The notes under the pieces: model-generated
What the model saw: the letters and a program-made list of their open reading frames with translations, nothing else
The model's database searches: none
Told to the model about the DNA's origin: nothing
Program-made: the position numbers and the translations under genes
Assembly: GCA_003820635.1 (NCBI GenBank)
Contig: RPOS01000035.1
Coordinates: 1 to 27,083 of the forward strand
Direction: 5' to 3'
Source of the DNA: Verrucomicrobiaceae bacterium
GTDB lineage: Bacteria > Verrucomicrobiota > Verrucomicrobiae > Verrucomicrobiales > Akkermansiaceae
Length of the DNA stretch: 27,083 bases
In this document: one piece after another, positions 21,082-27,083 of the stretch
Position numbering within the stretch: position 1 is the stretch's first letter
Layout: every line of letters starts with the position of its first letter

Positions 21082-22839
21082 CTACCCATTGATCCGTCCT
21101 GCGGCTTTGGCGGCGCGTTCGTTGGCGAGGAGCGGGATCTGATAACCGGTGTCGAGAACTTGGGTGCCTTGATGGCCGATTTTCGAGAGGGTGAATCCGT
21201 TGAATTGCGGCACGGTTCCGGCCATGGCCTTGAAAACGTCCTCGATGTGGTGAACTTCATTCTTTTCACCGCTGAGGGCGAGGATCAGGTCTCGCAGGAT
21301 CTCCCAATCGTCCTTCGCCTGGCCGGGCATTTCCACAGCGCGGTTGAGGCGTTGGAGGCGGCCGGAGAGGTTGACCATTGAACCGCGCTTTTCGGCGAAG
21401 GCGGCGGCGGGGAGCACCAGATGGGCGGCGAGCGCGGTGGGGTTGGCAAGGATCTGGGTTTGCAGGAGGAAATCCAGATTTGCGAGGTCGGAGAAATGGA
21501 AGCCGGCGTCACTGATGGGATCCTCGCCGAGGACGATGAGGGCTTTGATTTGTCCTGAGCGCACCCCTTCGCGGATGGCATCGAGTTTGGCGAAGGGATC
21601 CTCGGTTTCGAAAATCAGCTTCGCTCCGGTGGTGTTCGGGTTGCGGTCGGCGGCGATGAGCAGGGCGTCCGGATCGGCGAAACGGGGGACGAGCGAGAGG
21701 TGCGTGGTGCCGACTTCCGCGGCGAGGGTGCGGGTGAGGAAGAGTTCCTCGTTGGTCATGCGGCCAGAGGCGATAATCGCGATTTGCTGCGGTGGGACGG
21801 TTTTGATCCTTGCGGCGGCGGTTTTCAGGGCATCGGGCCATGAGAGCGGAAGATGCTGTGCTCCGTCCTTGGCGAGCGGTTCGGTGAAGCGCGCCTCGCC
21901 ATCGATGTAGTGGAAGTTGAGACGGTGGGAATCCGGCATCCAGGTCGAGTTCACCTCGTCGTTCTGGCGCGGAGTGATGCGGTGGATGGTGTTGCCGCGG
22001 GTCCAGACGGTGATGTTGGTGCCGGTGCCGCAGTTGACGTCGATGGTCGGCGTTTCCTTGAGGAACCAGACGCGCATCTGGAAGCGGAAGTCGTTGGAGG
22101 TCAGCGCGCCGACCGGGCAGATGTCCGCGGTGTTGAGCGAGTAGTTCGAGTCCAGCAGGCGGTTCGGGTGGACTGTTAGAGTCGTGTGGGTGCCGCGTTG
22201 GGTGAAGCCGAGCACCGGGTCGCCGGCCACCTCGTCCATGAAGCGGATGCAGCGGCTGCACATGATGCAGCGCTCGTCGTCGAGCCGGATGCGCGGGCCG
22301 ATGTCCACATTTTTCGGCTTCTTGACCTTCATGTCCACGAAGCGGGACTCGCCGCGGCCGTGTTCGACCGAGTGCTCCTGCAGGCGGCACTCGCCGGCCT
22401 GGTCGCAGATCGGGCAGTCGAGCGGGTGGTTGATGAGCAGAAACTCCATCACTCCCTCGCGGCATTTTTCCACGAGCTCGCCGGAGGTGCGGATGCCCAT
22501 GTTTTCCGAAACCGTGTTGGCGCAGGCGATCACCGGGCGCGGCATCCAGCCGATGGGCTCGTAGCCGTTTTCGTCCCGCTGCGGTTCCTGGCCGGGCGCG
22601 CTGCGCGGCGGCATGCCCATCTGCACCAGGCACATCCGGCAGTTTCCTGGAGAGCTCAGCTTGGGATGGTAGCAGTAGTGGGGGACGATGGTGCCCGTTT
22701 TGCGGCAGGCCTCGATCATCCGGGTGCCTTTGGGAAATTGGTGCCAAACGCCGTCGATCTGCACGTTGACCATCCCTTTGGCGGCCGCAAGGTCTTTAGG
22801 CAGTGTGAGTTCCGTAGTGGCCGTTGGTGAGTCGCTCAT
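21082..22839 (-). CDS. nuoG: NADH-quinone oxidoreductase subunit G (short form)
   Basis: The product has 585 residues from MSDSPTATTE; the upstream open frame is Arg-rich leader-like sequence and was excluded. It is the iron-sulphur relay subunit of complex I. A [2Fe-2S] ferredoxin domain has C56, C67, C70 and C106. The His-ligated [4Fe-4S] motif is HPLDCPICDQAGEC (H138, C142, C145, C151). Cluster N4 uses C191, C194, C197 and C241. The extra N7 cysteines are absent (only C270 in that region). The molybdopterin-oxidoreductase-like half is shortened to about 310 residues, so the protein is clearly smaller than the roughly 780-910 residues of Thermus or E. coli. It is the first nuo gene in the window; nuoE/F do not precede it, and the next upstream gene is an unrelated FAD oxidoreductase. 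Confidence 0.94.
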   Translation of the reverse strand: MSDSPTATTELTLPKDLAAAKGMVNVQIDGVWHQFPKGTRMIEACRKTGTIVPHYCYHPKLSSPGNCRMCLVQMGMPPRSAPGQEPQRDENGYEPIGWMPRPVIACANTVSENMGIRTSGELVEKCREGVMEFLLINHPLDCPICDQAGECRLQEHSVEHGRGESRFVDMKVKKPKNVDIGPRIRLDDERCIMCSRCIRFMDEVAGDPVLGFTQRGTHTTLTVHPNRLLDSNYSLNTADICPVGALTSNDFRFQMRVWFLKETPTIDVNCGTGTNITVWTRGNTIHRITPRQNDEVNSTWMPDSHRLNFHYIDGEARFTEPLAKDGAQHLPLSWPDALKTAAARIKTVPPQQIAIIASGRMTNEELFLTRTLAAEVGTTHLSLVPRFADPDALLIAADRNPNTTGAKLIFETEDPFAKLDAIREGVRSGQIKALIVLGEDPISDAGFHFSDLANLDFLLQTQILANPTALAAHLVLPAAAFAEKRGSMVNLSGRLQRLNRAVEMPGQAKDDWEILRDLILALSGEKNEVHHIEDVFKAMAGTVPQFNGFTLSKIGHQGTQVLDTGYQIPLLANERAAKAAGRING

Positions 22840-22899
22840 GGCTTCAATGAAAAGCCGGACGCGGTGCGCAACTTTGTCCGGCGGGACGCGCGCGACTAT

Positions 22900-22916
22900 G
22901 TCGGGAGCCTCCCGAC
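22900..22916. other. Perfect 17-nt inverted repeat between the FAD oxidoreductase gene and nuoG
   Basis: GTCGGGAG (22900-22907) and CTCCCGAC (22909-22916) are exact reverse complements around a single central C. It lies in the 127-nt gap 61 nt upstream of the nuoG start. No T-tract follows on either strand, so it is not a standard intrinsic terminator. An operator, a leader hairpin or part of a dispersed genomic repeat are the alternatives. Confidence 0.6.
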
Positions 22917-22966
22917 GCCGCAAGCGTGCTTTGCGGAAAATTTGAGTGGCAATCGTGGCCTTGCGG

Positions 22967-23959
22967 CTACGGAACCCGGGTTCCATGCAACCTTGTCTCC
23001 GGTTCTGGTTCGGAGCCCTCGCAAACCCATCGCGCCAGTCTCCGGGCCATGCCGGGGGCAAAGATTGAGCCTTTCGAGCCCAGCCCGTTGAAAATCCAGT
23101 CGCCGTTTTCGAGCGGTCCGATCAACGGTTCGCTGCGCCGCAGGATCGGCCGCACTCCGGCTTCGTGGGCGAGCAATTCGAAATCTGCATTTCCGCCAAG
23201 CCTTGTGGCGATGGCCATGACCTTTTCTCTTCCTGCCTCGGTCGGTGTTTCGTCGAGCTGGTCCCACTCGTAGGTCGAGCCGGCTTTGAAATGCCCGTTG
23301 CCCACGGGCACCAGCCATCCGCCCGCGCCGATGCGGATGTGGTTTTCGTCCCACCCGGGGGCGCGCAGCGTGAGGATTTCGCCTTTGGCGCAGCGGTGCG
23401 CGCCAAGGCGTCCGCTGATCAACCCCGCCGCGCCATCACACCAGATGTGCCGGGCTTCGCCCTGTTCCGGCGCGATTTCCGCCTGCTGATAGATTCCGCG
23501 CTGGCGGAAAAACTCCCGTGAGCCATCGAGAAACGCGCGGGTATCGAGGCGGCCGCCGCCGCGGAGTTCCAGCGCGCCGATCCAGCCTTCGGCGGGAGGG
23601 GCGGGGGAGTTGTTGGAAAGCCAGCATGCGACATCCGGCCGGGCGGTCTTGGCGAGCATCTTGCTCCATTCCTTTGCCGAGTCCGCCAGCCGCAGGATCG
23701 GCAGCGGGTGCCACAAGGTGTTGTTTAACAAAACTTCCAGCCGGGAGTAAAACTCCAGCGCCTCGGGCAGGAAATCCGCGATTCCGGGCGTGGGTTCGAA
23801 ATTTTTTCCGGTGACCGGGTTGATCAATCCCGCGGCCACGCGCGAACTGCCGCCGTGTTCGCGGTCCAGCAGCAGGAATTCCACGCTGCGGTTCCAGAAT
23901 TCCCACGCGAGGCAGGTGCCCGCGAGGCCTTGGCCGACGATGACCCACGGCGCGCTCAC
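22967..23959 (-). CDS. FAD-dependent oxidoreductase of the DAO/glycine-oxidase superfamily
   Basis: The product has 330 residues from the GTG at 23959, which overlaps the upstream stop as GTGA; an ATG at 23992 would overlap the previous gene by 37 nt. The N-terminus WVIVGQGLAGTCLAWEF is the dinucleotide-binding GxGxxG fold. HGGSSRVAAGLINPVTGKNF is the substrate-side segment seen in DAO-family and MnmC-C-like enzymes, and the C-terminal block NGLGSKGSIFAPGMARRLA closes the FAD site. It probably oxidises an amine or amino acid, producing H2O2 or reducing a quinone, but the substrate cannot be read. The rather short length (typical family 360-400) is notable. It is coupled to the small HTH-like gene. 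Confidence 0.8.
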   Translation of the reverse strand: MSAPWVIVGQGLAGTCLAWEFWNRSVEFLLLDREHGGSSRVAAGLINPVTGKNFEPTPGIADFLPEALEFYSRLEVLLNNTLWHPLPILRLADSAKEWSKMLAKTARPDVACWLSNNSPAPPAEGWIGALELRGGGRLDTRAFLDGSREFFRQRGIYQQAEIAPEQGEARHIWCDGAAGLISGRLGAHRCAKGEILTLRAPGWDENHIRIGAGGWLVPVGNGHFKAGSTYEWDQLDETPTEAGREKVMAIATRLGGNADFELLAHEAGVRPILRRSEPLIGPLENGDWIFNGLGSKGSIFAPGMARRLARWVCEGSEPEPETRLHGTRVP

Positions 23960-24276
23960 TGCGGCATCAGCGCTGCGTTCGGATCGGCCCACTCCGGGTC
24001 ATGGCCTTTGGCGTAGTTGAAGAGATGCTTGTGGACGTAGGGTTTGAAGTTCGCCCGTTCTTCCTTGGGGAGTTTGGCCAGCACGGCATCGTTGAGCGTG
24101 CGGGTGACCTTCTGCATCAGGTGGAGCGTCAGTTGGCGGCCCTTGCGGGCGCGCTGCACCTGCTTGTGGTTCAACTGCTCCACGGAGGTGTCCACCAGTT
24201 GGTGATTGGTGATGCCCCAGCGGTTCATCAATTCATCGAGTGGCTGGGCTCCGTGGTCGCGCGTGGCGTCTTGCAT
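23956..24276 (-). CDS. Small conserved-looking protein with possible helix-turn-helix
   Basis: The product has 106 residues from MQDATRDHGAQPLDELMNRW. Residues about 17-62 (WGITNHQLVDTSVEQLNHKQVQ... through LMQKVTRTLN) have the helix spacing of a Cro/C1-type DNA-binding domain, including a basic RARKGR turn, but the match is by eye. The rest (KEERANFKPYVHKHLFNYAKGHDPEW) is hydrophilic and has no recognised motif. There is no signal peptide or membrane segment. The start at 24333 would overlap the phosphoesterase gene by 14 nt, so the internal ATG at 24276 is preferred. It is translationally coupled to the FAD oxidoreductase. A role as its regulator is only a guess. Confidence 0.68.
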   Translation of the reverse strand: MQDATRDHGAQPLDELMNRWGITNHQLVDTSVEQLNHKQVQRARKGRQLTLHLMQKVTRTLNDAVLAKLPKEERANFKPYVHKHLFNYAKGHDPEWADPNAALMPQ

Positions 24277-24319
24277 GGCGGCGGTGTAGCCGATCCAGGG
24301 GCCGCGTCTAAGCACAAAA

Positions 24320-25837
24320 TCACCGGATTTCACCGCGTGCGAGCAAGCCGTCGATCAAAGCGCCGCGGGTGTCGATGCCGGTCATCGTCAGTTTGGCGGA
24401 CGGTTGGGAAACGATCTCGCGCAGGCGCATCAGCGTGCGGCCGCCGGATTGGGCGTCGTAGCTGTTGAAGGCGATGGTGAAGCGCGCGTCGTCCGCCACG
24501 GGGGTGTCATGGTGTTTGAAGGAAAGCACCTCGCCATTCTGCGAGAGCATCAGCTCGAAGGGCCAGAGGATGCGGTCGGATGTGCGGATGCTGCGTTCTT
24601 CCTTGAGGATATCGATCAACTCGCGGGCACCGAGCTCGGCGGTGACGAGCAGGTTTTCGTAGGGCAGCAGTTTCCAGCAATCGCCCACGGTGAGGTCGCC
24701 CGGTTTCATGTCTCCGGTGCCGAAAGTGCCGTGAAACACGCCTTGCACCGGCGTCCGGTTGCGCTGGAGAGCCTCGGCGAAACACTCGCAGAACAAGCGG
24801 GCGAGAGGGTTGTCACGGCCGCCGGATTTGATGGGAGCGGTGACGGTGGCCACCTTGCGCGCGAGTTGCTCCGCGGCGGTTTTCATCTCCGGCGCGGCGG
24901 TATCCATCACTGTGGGGTCGAGTTCGAAACCGGCGTCCATCAAGACCGTTTGTGCGTCGCGGCCGATGAGTTTGCGGCTCGCGATATCGAAGGTGAGGTC
25001 CACCCGCCCGCAATGGATGCCGTGGTAGCTGGCTTGGGAACAGAGCACCTTGCCGACTTTCCACGACGGCTGGTCCTGATGCGTATGGCCCGCGAGGAAT
25101 ACGTCCACGCCCGGCGCGCTCTTGAGGATTTCCCGCACGGGGTTGGCGAAATCATCCTCGCGCCGCCAGCCCATGTGGCCCATCACGACGATGGCGTCCG
25201 CCTTTTCCGCCCGCGCCTCGGAGATCGAGCGCTGGAGTGCCTGGAGCGGGTGTTCCACCACCACGCCGCCCAGCGTCTGCGGATTGAGCCAGTAGGGGAG
25301 ACCGGGAGTGATCAGGCCGATGAGCGCGATGCGAAAGCCGCCGACATCCTTCATCGTCCATGATCGCACGGATTTCCACGCTCCGCCGAGCGTGCCGGGC
25401 GGTTTTCCGCTCACGCGGATGTTGCCGCTGAGGATGGGGGATTTGGAAAGCGCGAGGTTTCTCTCAAGTGCCTCCGGGCCCCAGTCGAAGTCATGGTTTC
25501 CCAAGGCCCACGCGTCGTAGCCGAGCTGGTTGAAGAGCCCGATCATCAGCTTGCCTTGGTTGAGCAAACTCTCCGCCGTGCCCTGATAGACATCTCCGAG
25601 GTCCACCAGCAGCGAGTGCGGCGACTCGCGCCGCCACTGGCGGATGCAGGTGGCGCAGCGTGCGAAACCACCGACGTTTTCAACGCCCTCGTAAGTGCGG
25701 GTGGGCACGATGTGGCCGTGCAGGTCCGTGGTGTGGAAAATGGAAACCGTGCGGAACTTCTCAGTATCGGCCCGAATGCCCGCGGCAGCCGCTCCGAGCC
25801 ACGCGCCCGCGCCGCGCAGAAAACACCGTCGGTTCAT
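24320..25837 (-). CDS. Tat-exported 5'-nucleotidase/UshA-family metallophosphoesterase
   Basis: The product has 505 residues from MNRRCFLRGAGAWLGAAAAG, a twin-arginine (Tat) signal peptide (NRRCFLRG). Metal-site motifs of the calcineurin-like domain are all present: D38 and H40 in TTDLHGH, D82 in VDLGDVYQG, GNHDFD (113-118), H221 in VVMGHMGW and GHTHQD (250-255). The second half is the 5'-nucleotidase C-terminal domain, with GDCWKLLPYENLLV and the substrate-binding FNSYDAQSGGR. It should remove phosphate from nucleotides or related phosphoesters in the periplasm. A second in-frame ATG at 25852 would lengthen the leader by five residues; GGA 6 nt before the ATG at 25837 favours the shorter form. 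It is the most upstream gene of the minus-strand run. Confidence 0.9.
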   Translation of the reverse strand: MNRRCFLRGAGAWLGAAAAGIRADTEKFRTVSIFHTTDLHGHIVPTRTYEGVENVGGFARCATCIRQWRRESPHSLLVDLGDVYQGTAESLLNQGKLMIGLFNQLGYDAWALGNHDFDWGPEALERNLALSKSPILSGNIRVSGKPPGTLGGAWKSVRSWTMKDVGGFRIALIGLITPGLPYWLNPQTLGGVVVEHPLQALQRSISEARAEKADAIVVMGHMGWRREDDFANPVREILKSAPGVDVFLAGHTHQDQPSWKVGKVLCSQASYHGIHCGRVDLTFDIASRKLIGRDAQTVLMDAGFELDPTVMDTAAPEMKTAAEQLARKVATVTAPIKSGGRDNPLARLFCECFAEALQRNRTPVQGVFHGTFGTGDMKPGDLTVGDCWKLLPYENLLVTAELGARELIDILKEERSIRTSDRILWPFELMLSQNGEVLSFKHHDTPVADDARFTIAFNSYDAQSGGRTLMRLREIVSQPSAKLTMTGIDTRGALIDGLLARGEIR

Positions 25838-26096
25838 CCAATATCCATTCATCGCCGCGAACCTGACGCGGCCGCGGTTTGTGACAAGCATCGCTCGAAA
25901 TTCGCCAAAAAAAATGCCAAAAAAAGTTAAGAAATGTGAAACACTTGGCCGTTTTCCATTGGAATATCAGGGTTTTGGCCGCTATCCGGCCTGGGTGGGT
26001 TTTTCTTGCCTCCTCATTAGCAGGCTTTTATGAACCGGGGCCCGCGCGTCGCAGCCGAATCTGCCGGCGGCGGGATGAACCCCAAGACAAAACACG
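25838..26096. promoter_or_regulatory. Divergent intergenic region between the 5'-nucleotidase gene and rlpA
   Basis: This 259-nt non-coding stretch has an A-rich tract at about 25907-25936 (runs of seven to eight A) that is unlike the surrounding GC-rich DNA, followed by GC-rich leader sequence. It should hold promoters for both divergent genes. No promoter pair with good spacing was found; TTTTAT at 26026 has only a 14-nt distance to the nearest TTGCCT. Confidence 0.45.
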
Positions 26097-26537
26097 ATGA
26101 ACCTGACCCGGAACTTCAACTCCGTGGCCCTGGCAATCGCCGGCGTCATGCTGCTCCCCGGTTGTGCGACAACCGGAAGCGCCAACTCCAAGAAACATGC
26201 CGATGGATCGCAATATGCGGTGAAGTCCGTCGAGCATGGCAAAGCTTCATGGTATTCCATCCGCACCAACCGCGGCACCAAGACCGCCAGCGGCCAGCGT
26301 CTCTGCGACAAGGGGGCCACAGCCGCCCACAAGACCCTGCCGATGGGCACCAAGGTGCGCGTCACCAACCAAGCCAACGGCAAGTCTGAAATCGTCACCA
26401 TCAACGACCGCGGCCCCTTCATCCGCGGCCGTGTCATCGACCTGACCATCGGCAGCGCCGAGCGTCTTGGTTTCCGCCAGCGTGGCGTGGTGCCGGTGAA
26501 GGTGGAGGTTCTTGCCCATCCAAACACCAAGGATTGA
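26097..26537 (+). CDS. rlpA: RlpA-family lipoprotein (double-psi beta-barrel)
   Basis: The 146-residue product has a lipoprotein signal (MNLTRNFNSVALAIAGVMLLPGC; acylated C23, with an unusual Pro at -2). Residues 46-140 match the RlpA double-psi beta-barrel: GKASWYS, TKTASGQRL, ATAAHKTLPMGTKVRVTN, and INDRGPFIRGRVIDLT, which includes the aspartate and histidine positions associated with peptidoglycan lytic transglycosylase activity. There is no SPOR domain after it, so septal targeting by denuded glycan binding is not encoded here. An outer-membrane-anchored role in cell-wall cleavage is likely. It is monocistronic, with the gene on its 3' side convergent. No clear Shine-Dalgarno is present. 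Confidence 0.92.
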   Translation: MNLTRNFNSVALAIAGVMLLPGCATTGSANSKKHADGSQYAVKSVEHGKASWYSIRTNRGTKTASGQRLCDKGATAAHKTLPMGTKVRVTNQANGKSEIVTINDRGPFIRGRVIDLTIGSAERLGFRQRGVVPVKVEVLAHPNTKD

Positions 26538-26539
26538 GC

Positions 26540-26578
26540 AAACCCGGCGGCCTGCGCCAGAGGATGTCCGGTTTTTTT
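26540..26578. terminator. Possible bidirectional terminator between rlpA and the ABC-F gene
   Basis: AAACCCGG (26540-26547) can pair with CCGGTTT (26568-26574) with one bulge, enclosing a small GGCG/CGCC stem. It is followed on the plus strand by a run of seven T (26572-26578). It fills the 42-nt convergent gap, so it could end both transcripts. The loop is long, which weakens the call. Confidence 0.4.
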
Positions 26579-26579
26579 A

Positions 26580-27083
26580 TCACGAGGACTCCAAGGCCAT
26601 ACGCAGGGATTCGAGTTCCTCCCAACGCTGATAGCGGCGGCTGACTTCCGCCTTGGCGGCGGCGAGTTCTTCCACCAGTGCCGGTATCTCCGCGAAATGC
26701 TTCGCTTGGAACTCCGGATCGTTGAGCCGGAGTTCCAGGAGCTCCACTGCCTGCTCGGCGGCGAGGATGATGCTCTCGATGCCTTCCAGTTCGCTGCGTT
26801 CCTTCAAGGTCAGTTTGCGCGGCTTGACGGCTGCGGAAGCCTTGCGGCGCGCCTCGGCGTCCCGCGCGGCAGCTTGGGCCTGGGCGCGCTGCGCCGCCTC
26901 GCGGGCGTGACGCTTTTCAAGATAATAGGAATAGTTTCCCGGCTGCACAAAGACGCCACCCTCTTCAAAAGCGATGATCTGATCGCAGATCCGGTCGAGG
27001 AAATAGCGGTCGTGGGAAACGCAGATCACCGAGCCATCGAAATCCGCGAGCGCTTCCTCCAGCATGCGCAGCGAGGGCAGGTC
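26580..27083 (-). CDS. ABC-F family ATPase, C-terminal part (5' end beyond right edge)
   Basis: The frame is open to the right edge and reads DLPSLRMLEEALADFDGSVI at its start, then CVSHDRYFLDRICDQIIAFEEG. This is the D-loop and H-loop of the second nucleotide-binding domain of an ABC-F protein (usually TNHLDLPSxxxLEEAL...SHDRxFLD). Next comes a linker (GNYSYYLEKRHAREAA) and an Ala/Glu/Arg-rich coiled-coil tail, as in Uup- or EttA-type proteins. ABC-F proteins have no membrane domain and usually act on the ribosome, and some give antibiotic resistance. The C-terminal coiled coil leans towards a Uup-like member, but only about 167 residues are visible. Confidence 0.88.
   Translation of the reverse strand, partial: DLPSLRMLEEALADFDGSVICVSHDRYFLDRICDQIIAFEEGGVFVQPGNYSYYLEKRHAREAAQRAQAQAAARDAEARRKASAAVKPRKLTLKERSELEGIESIILAAEQAVELLELRLNDPEFQAKHFAEIPALVEELAAAKAEVSRRYQRWEELESLRMALESS

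Noticed and set aside
21509..22747. Long open frame (412 codons) on the minus strand in another frame of nuoG
   Set aside because: The translation is Arg/His/Pro-rich with no fold-like pattern and lies fully inside nuoG, whose cluster motifs are certain. High GC content lengthens such shadow frames.
26008..26029. Terminator-like GCCT/AGGC stem followed by T-rich sequence upstream of rlpA
   Set aside because: There are only four base pairs with a ten-base loop and no gene ends on that strand before it.
26030..26389. Open frame of 119 codons overlapping the start of rlpA in another frame
   Set aside because: It has Arg/Gln/Pro-rich composition and no signal sequence, and it overlaps the well-supported RlpA domain.

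Overview
The window is high-GC bacterial DNA that most resembles a member of Verrucomicrobiota, probably near Akkermansiaceae/Verrucomicrobiaceae (Luteolibacter- or Haloferula-like). This is inferred from secreted proteins with a C-terminal calcium-binding stretch (DSDGDQWPDLVEYALGL) and an 'FSSDLIHWEPG' tail, from the nuo gene content, and from weak Shine-Dalgarno sites. No rRNA, tRNA, CRISPR array or transposase is visible. Nearly all of the window is coding.

Layout. (1) 1-4718, minus strand: a DUF2231 membrane protein, a secreted 593-residue protein with Ig-like and InlB-type repeats, a secreted nine-haem cytochrome c (ATGA-coupled to the previous gene), and the first 22 codons of a response regulator running off the left edge. 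(2) 4833-11580, plus strand: seven genes in one tight run, with five start/stop overlaps and one 15-nt gap. They encode a YceI-like lipid-binding protein, a divergent polyprenyl synthase, a MacB/LolC-type permease, a LolD-type ATPase, a CcoN-like haem-copper-oxidase homologue that appears to lack the CuB ligands, a small four-helix membrane protein, and a fusion of an MFS-like membrane domain with a CcoO-like and a second cytochrome c domain. (3) 11592-22839, minus strand: a respiratory complex I cluster nuoG-H-I-J-K-L-M-N followed by a NAPE-PLD-like metallo-hydrolase. A PIN toxin/RHH antitoxin pair sits between nuoL and nuoM. nuoA-F are not in the window. (4) 22967-25837, minus strand: a FAD-dependent oxidoreductase, a small HTH-like protein, and a Tat-exported 5'-nucleotidase-type phosphoesterase. 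(5) 26097-27083: an RlpA lipoprotein (plus strand) converging on the 3' end of an ABC-F ATPase (minus strand, cut by the right edge).

The theme is electron transport. Complex I membrane and connecting subunits occupy the centre, the plus-strand operon holds an odd cbb3-related membrane module next to isoprenoid and lipoprotein-export-type genes, and the left end holds a secreted multihaem cytochrome with a partner protein. The plus-strand operon is the best candidate for an undescribed system. The second strongest signal is that several spacers of the nuo operon, and one loop inside nuoN, carry short tandem arrays with a period of exactly 7 bp (five arrays) or 9 bp (two arrays). Their sequences differ but the periodicity is shared.

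All family assignments are from reading motifs by eye. No database search or alignment was run.
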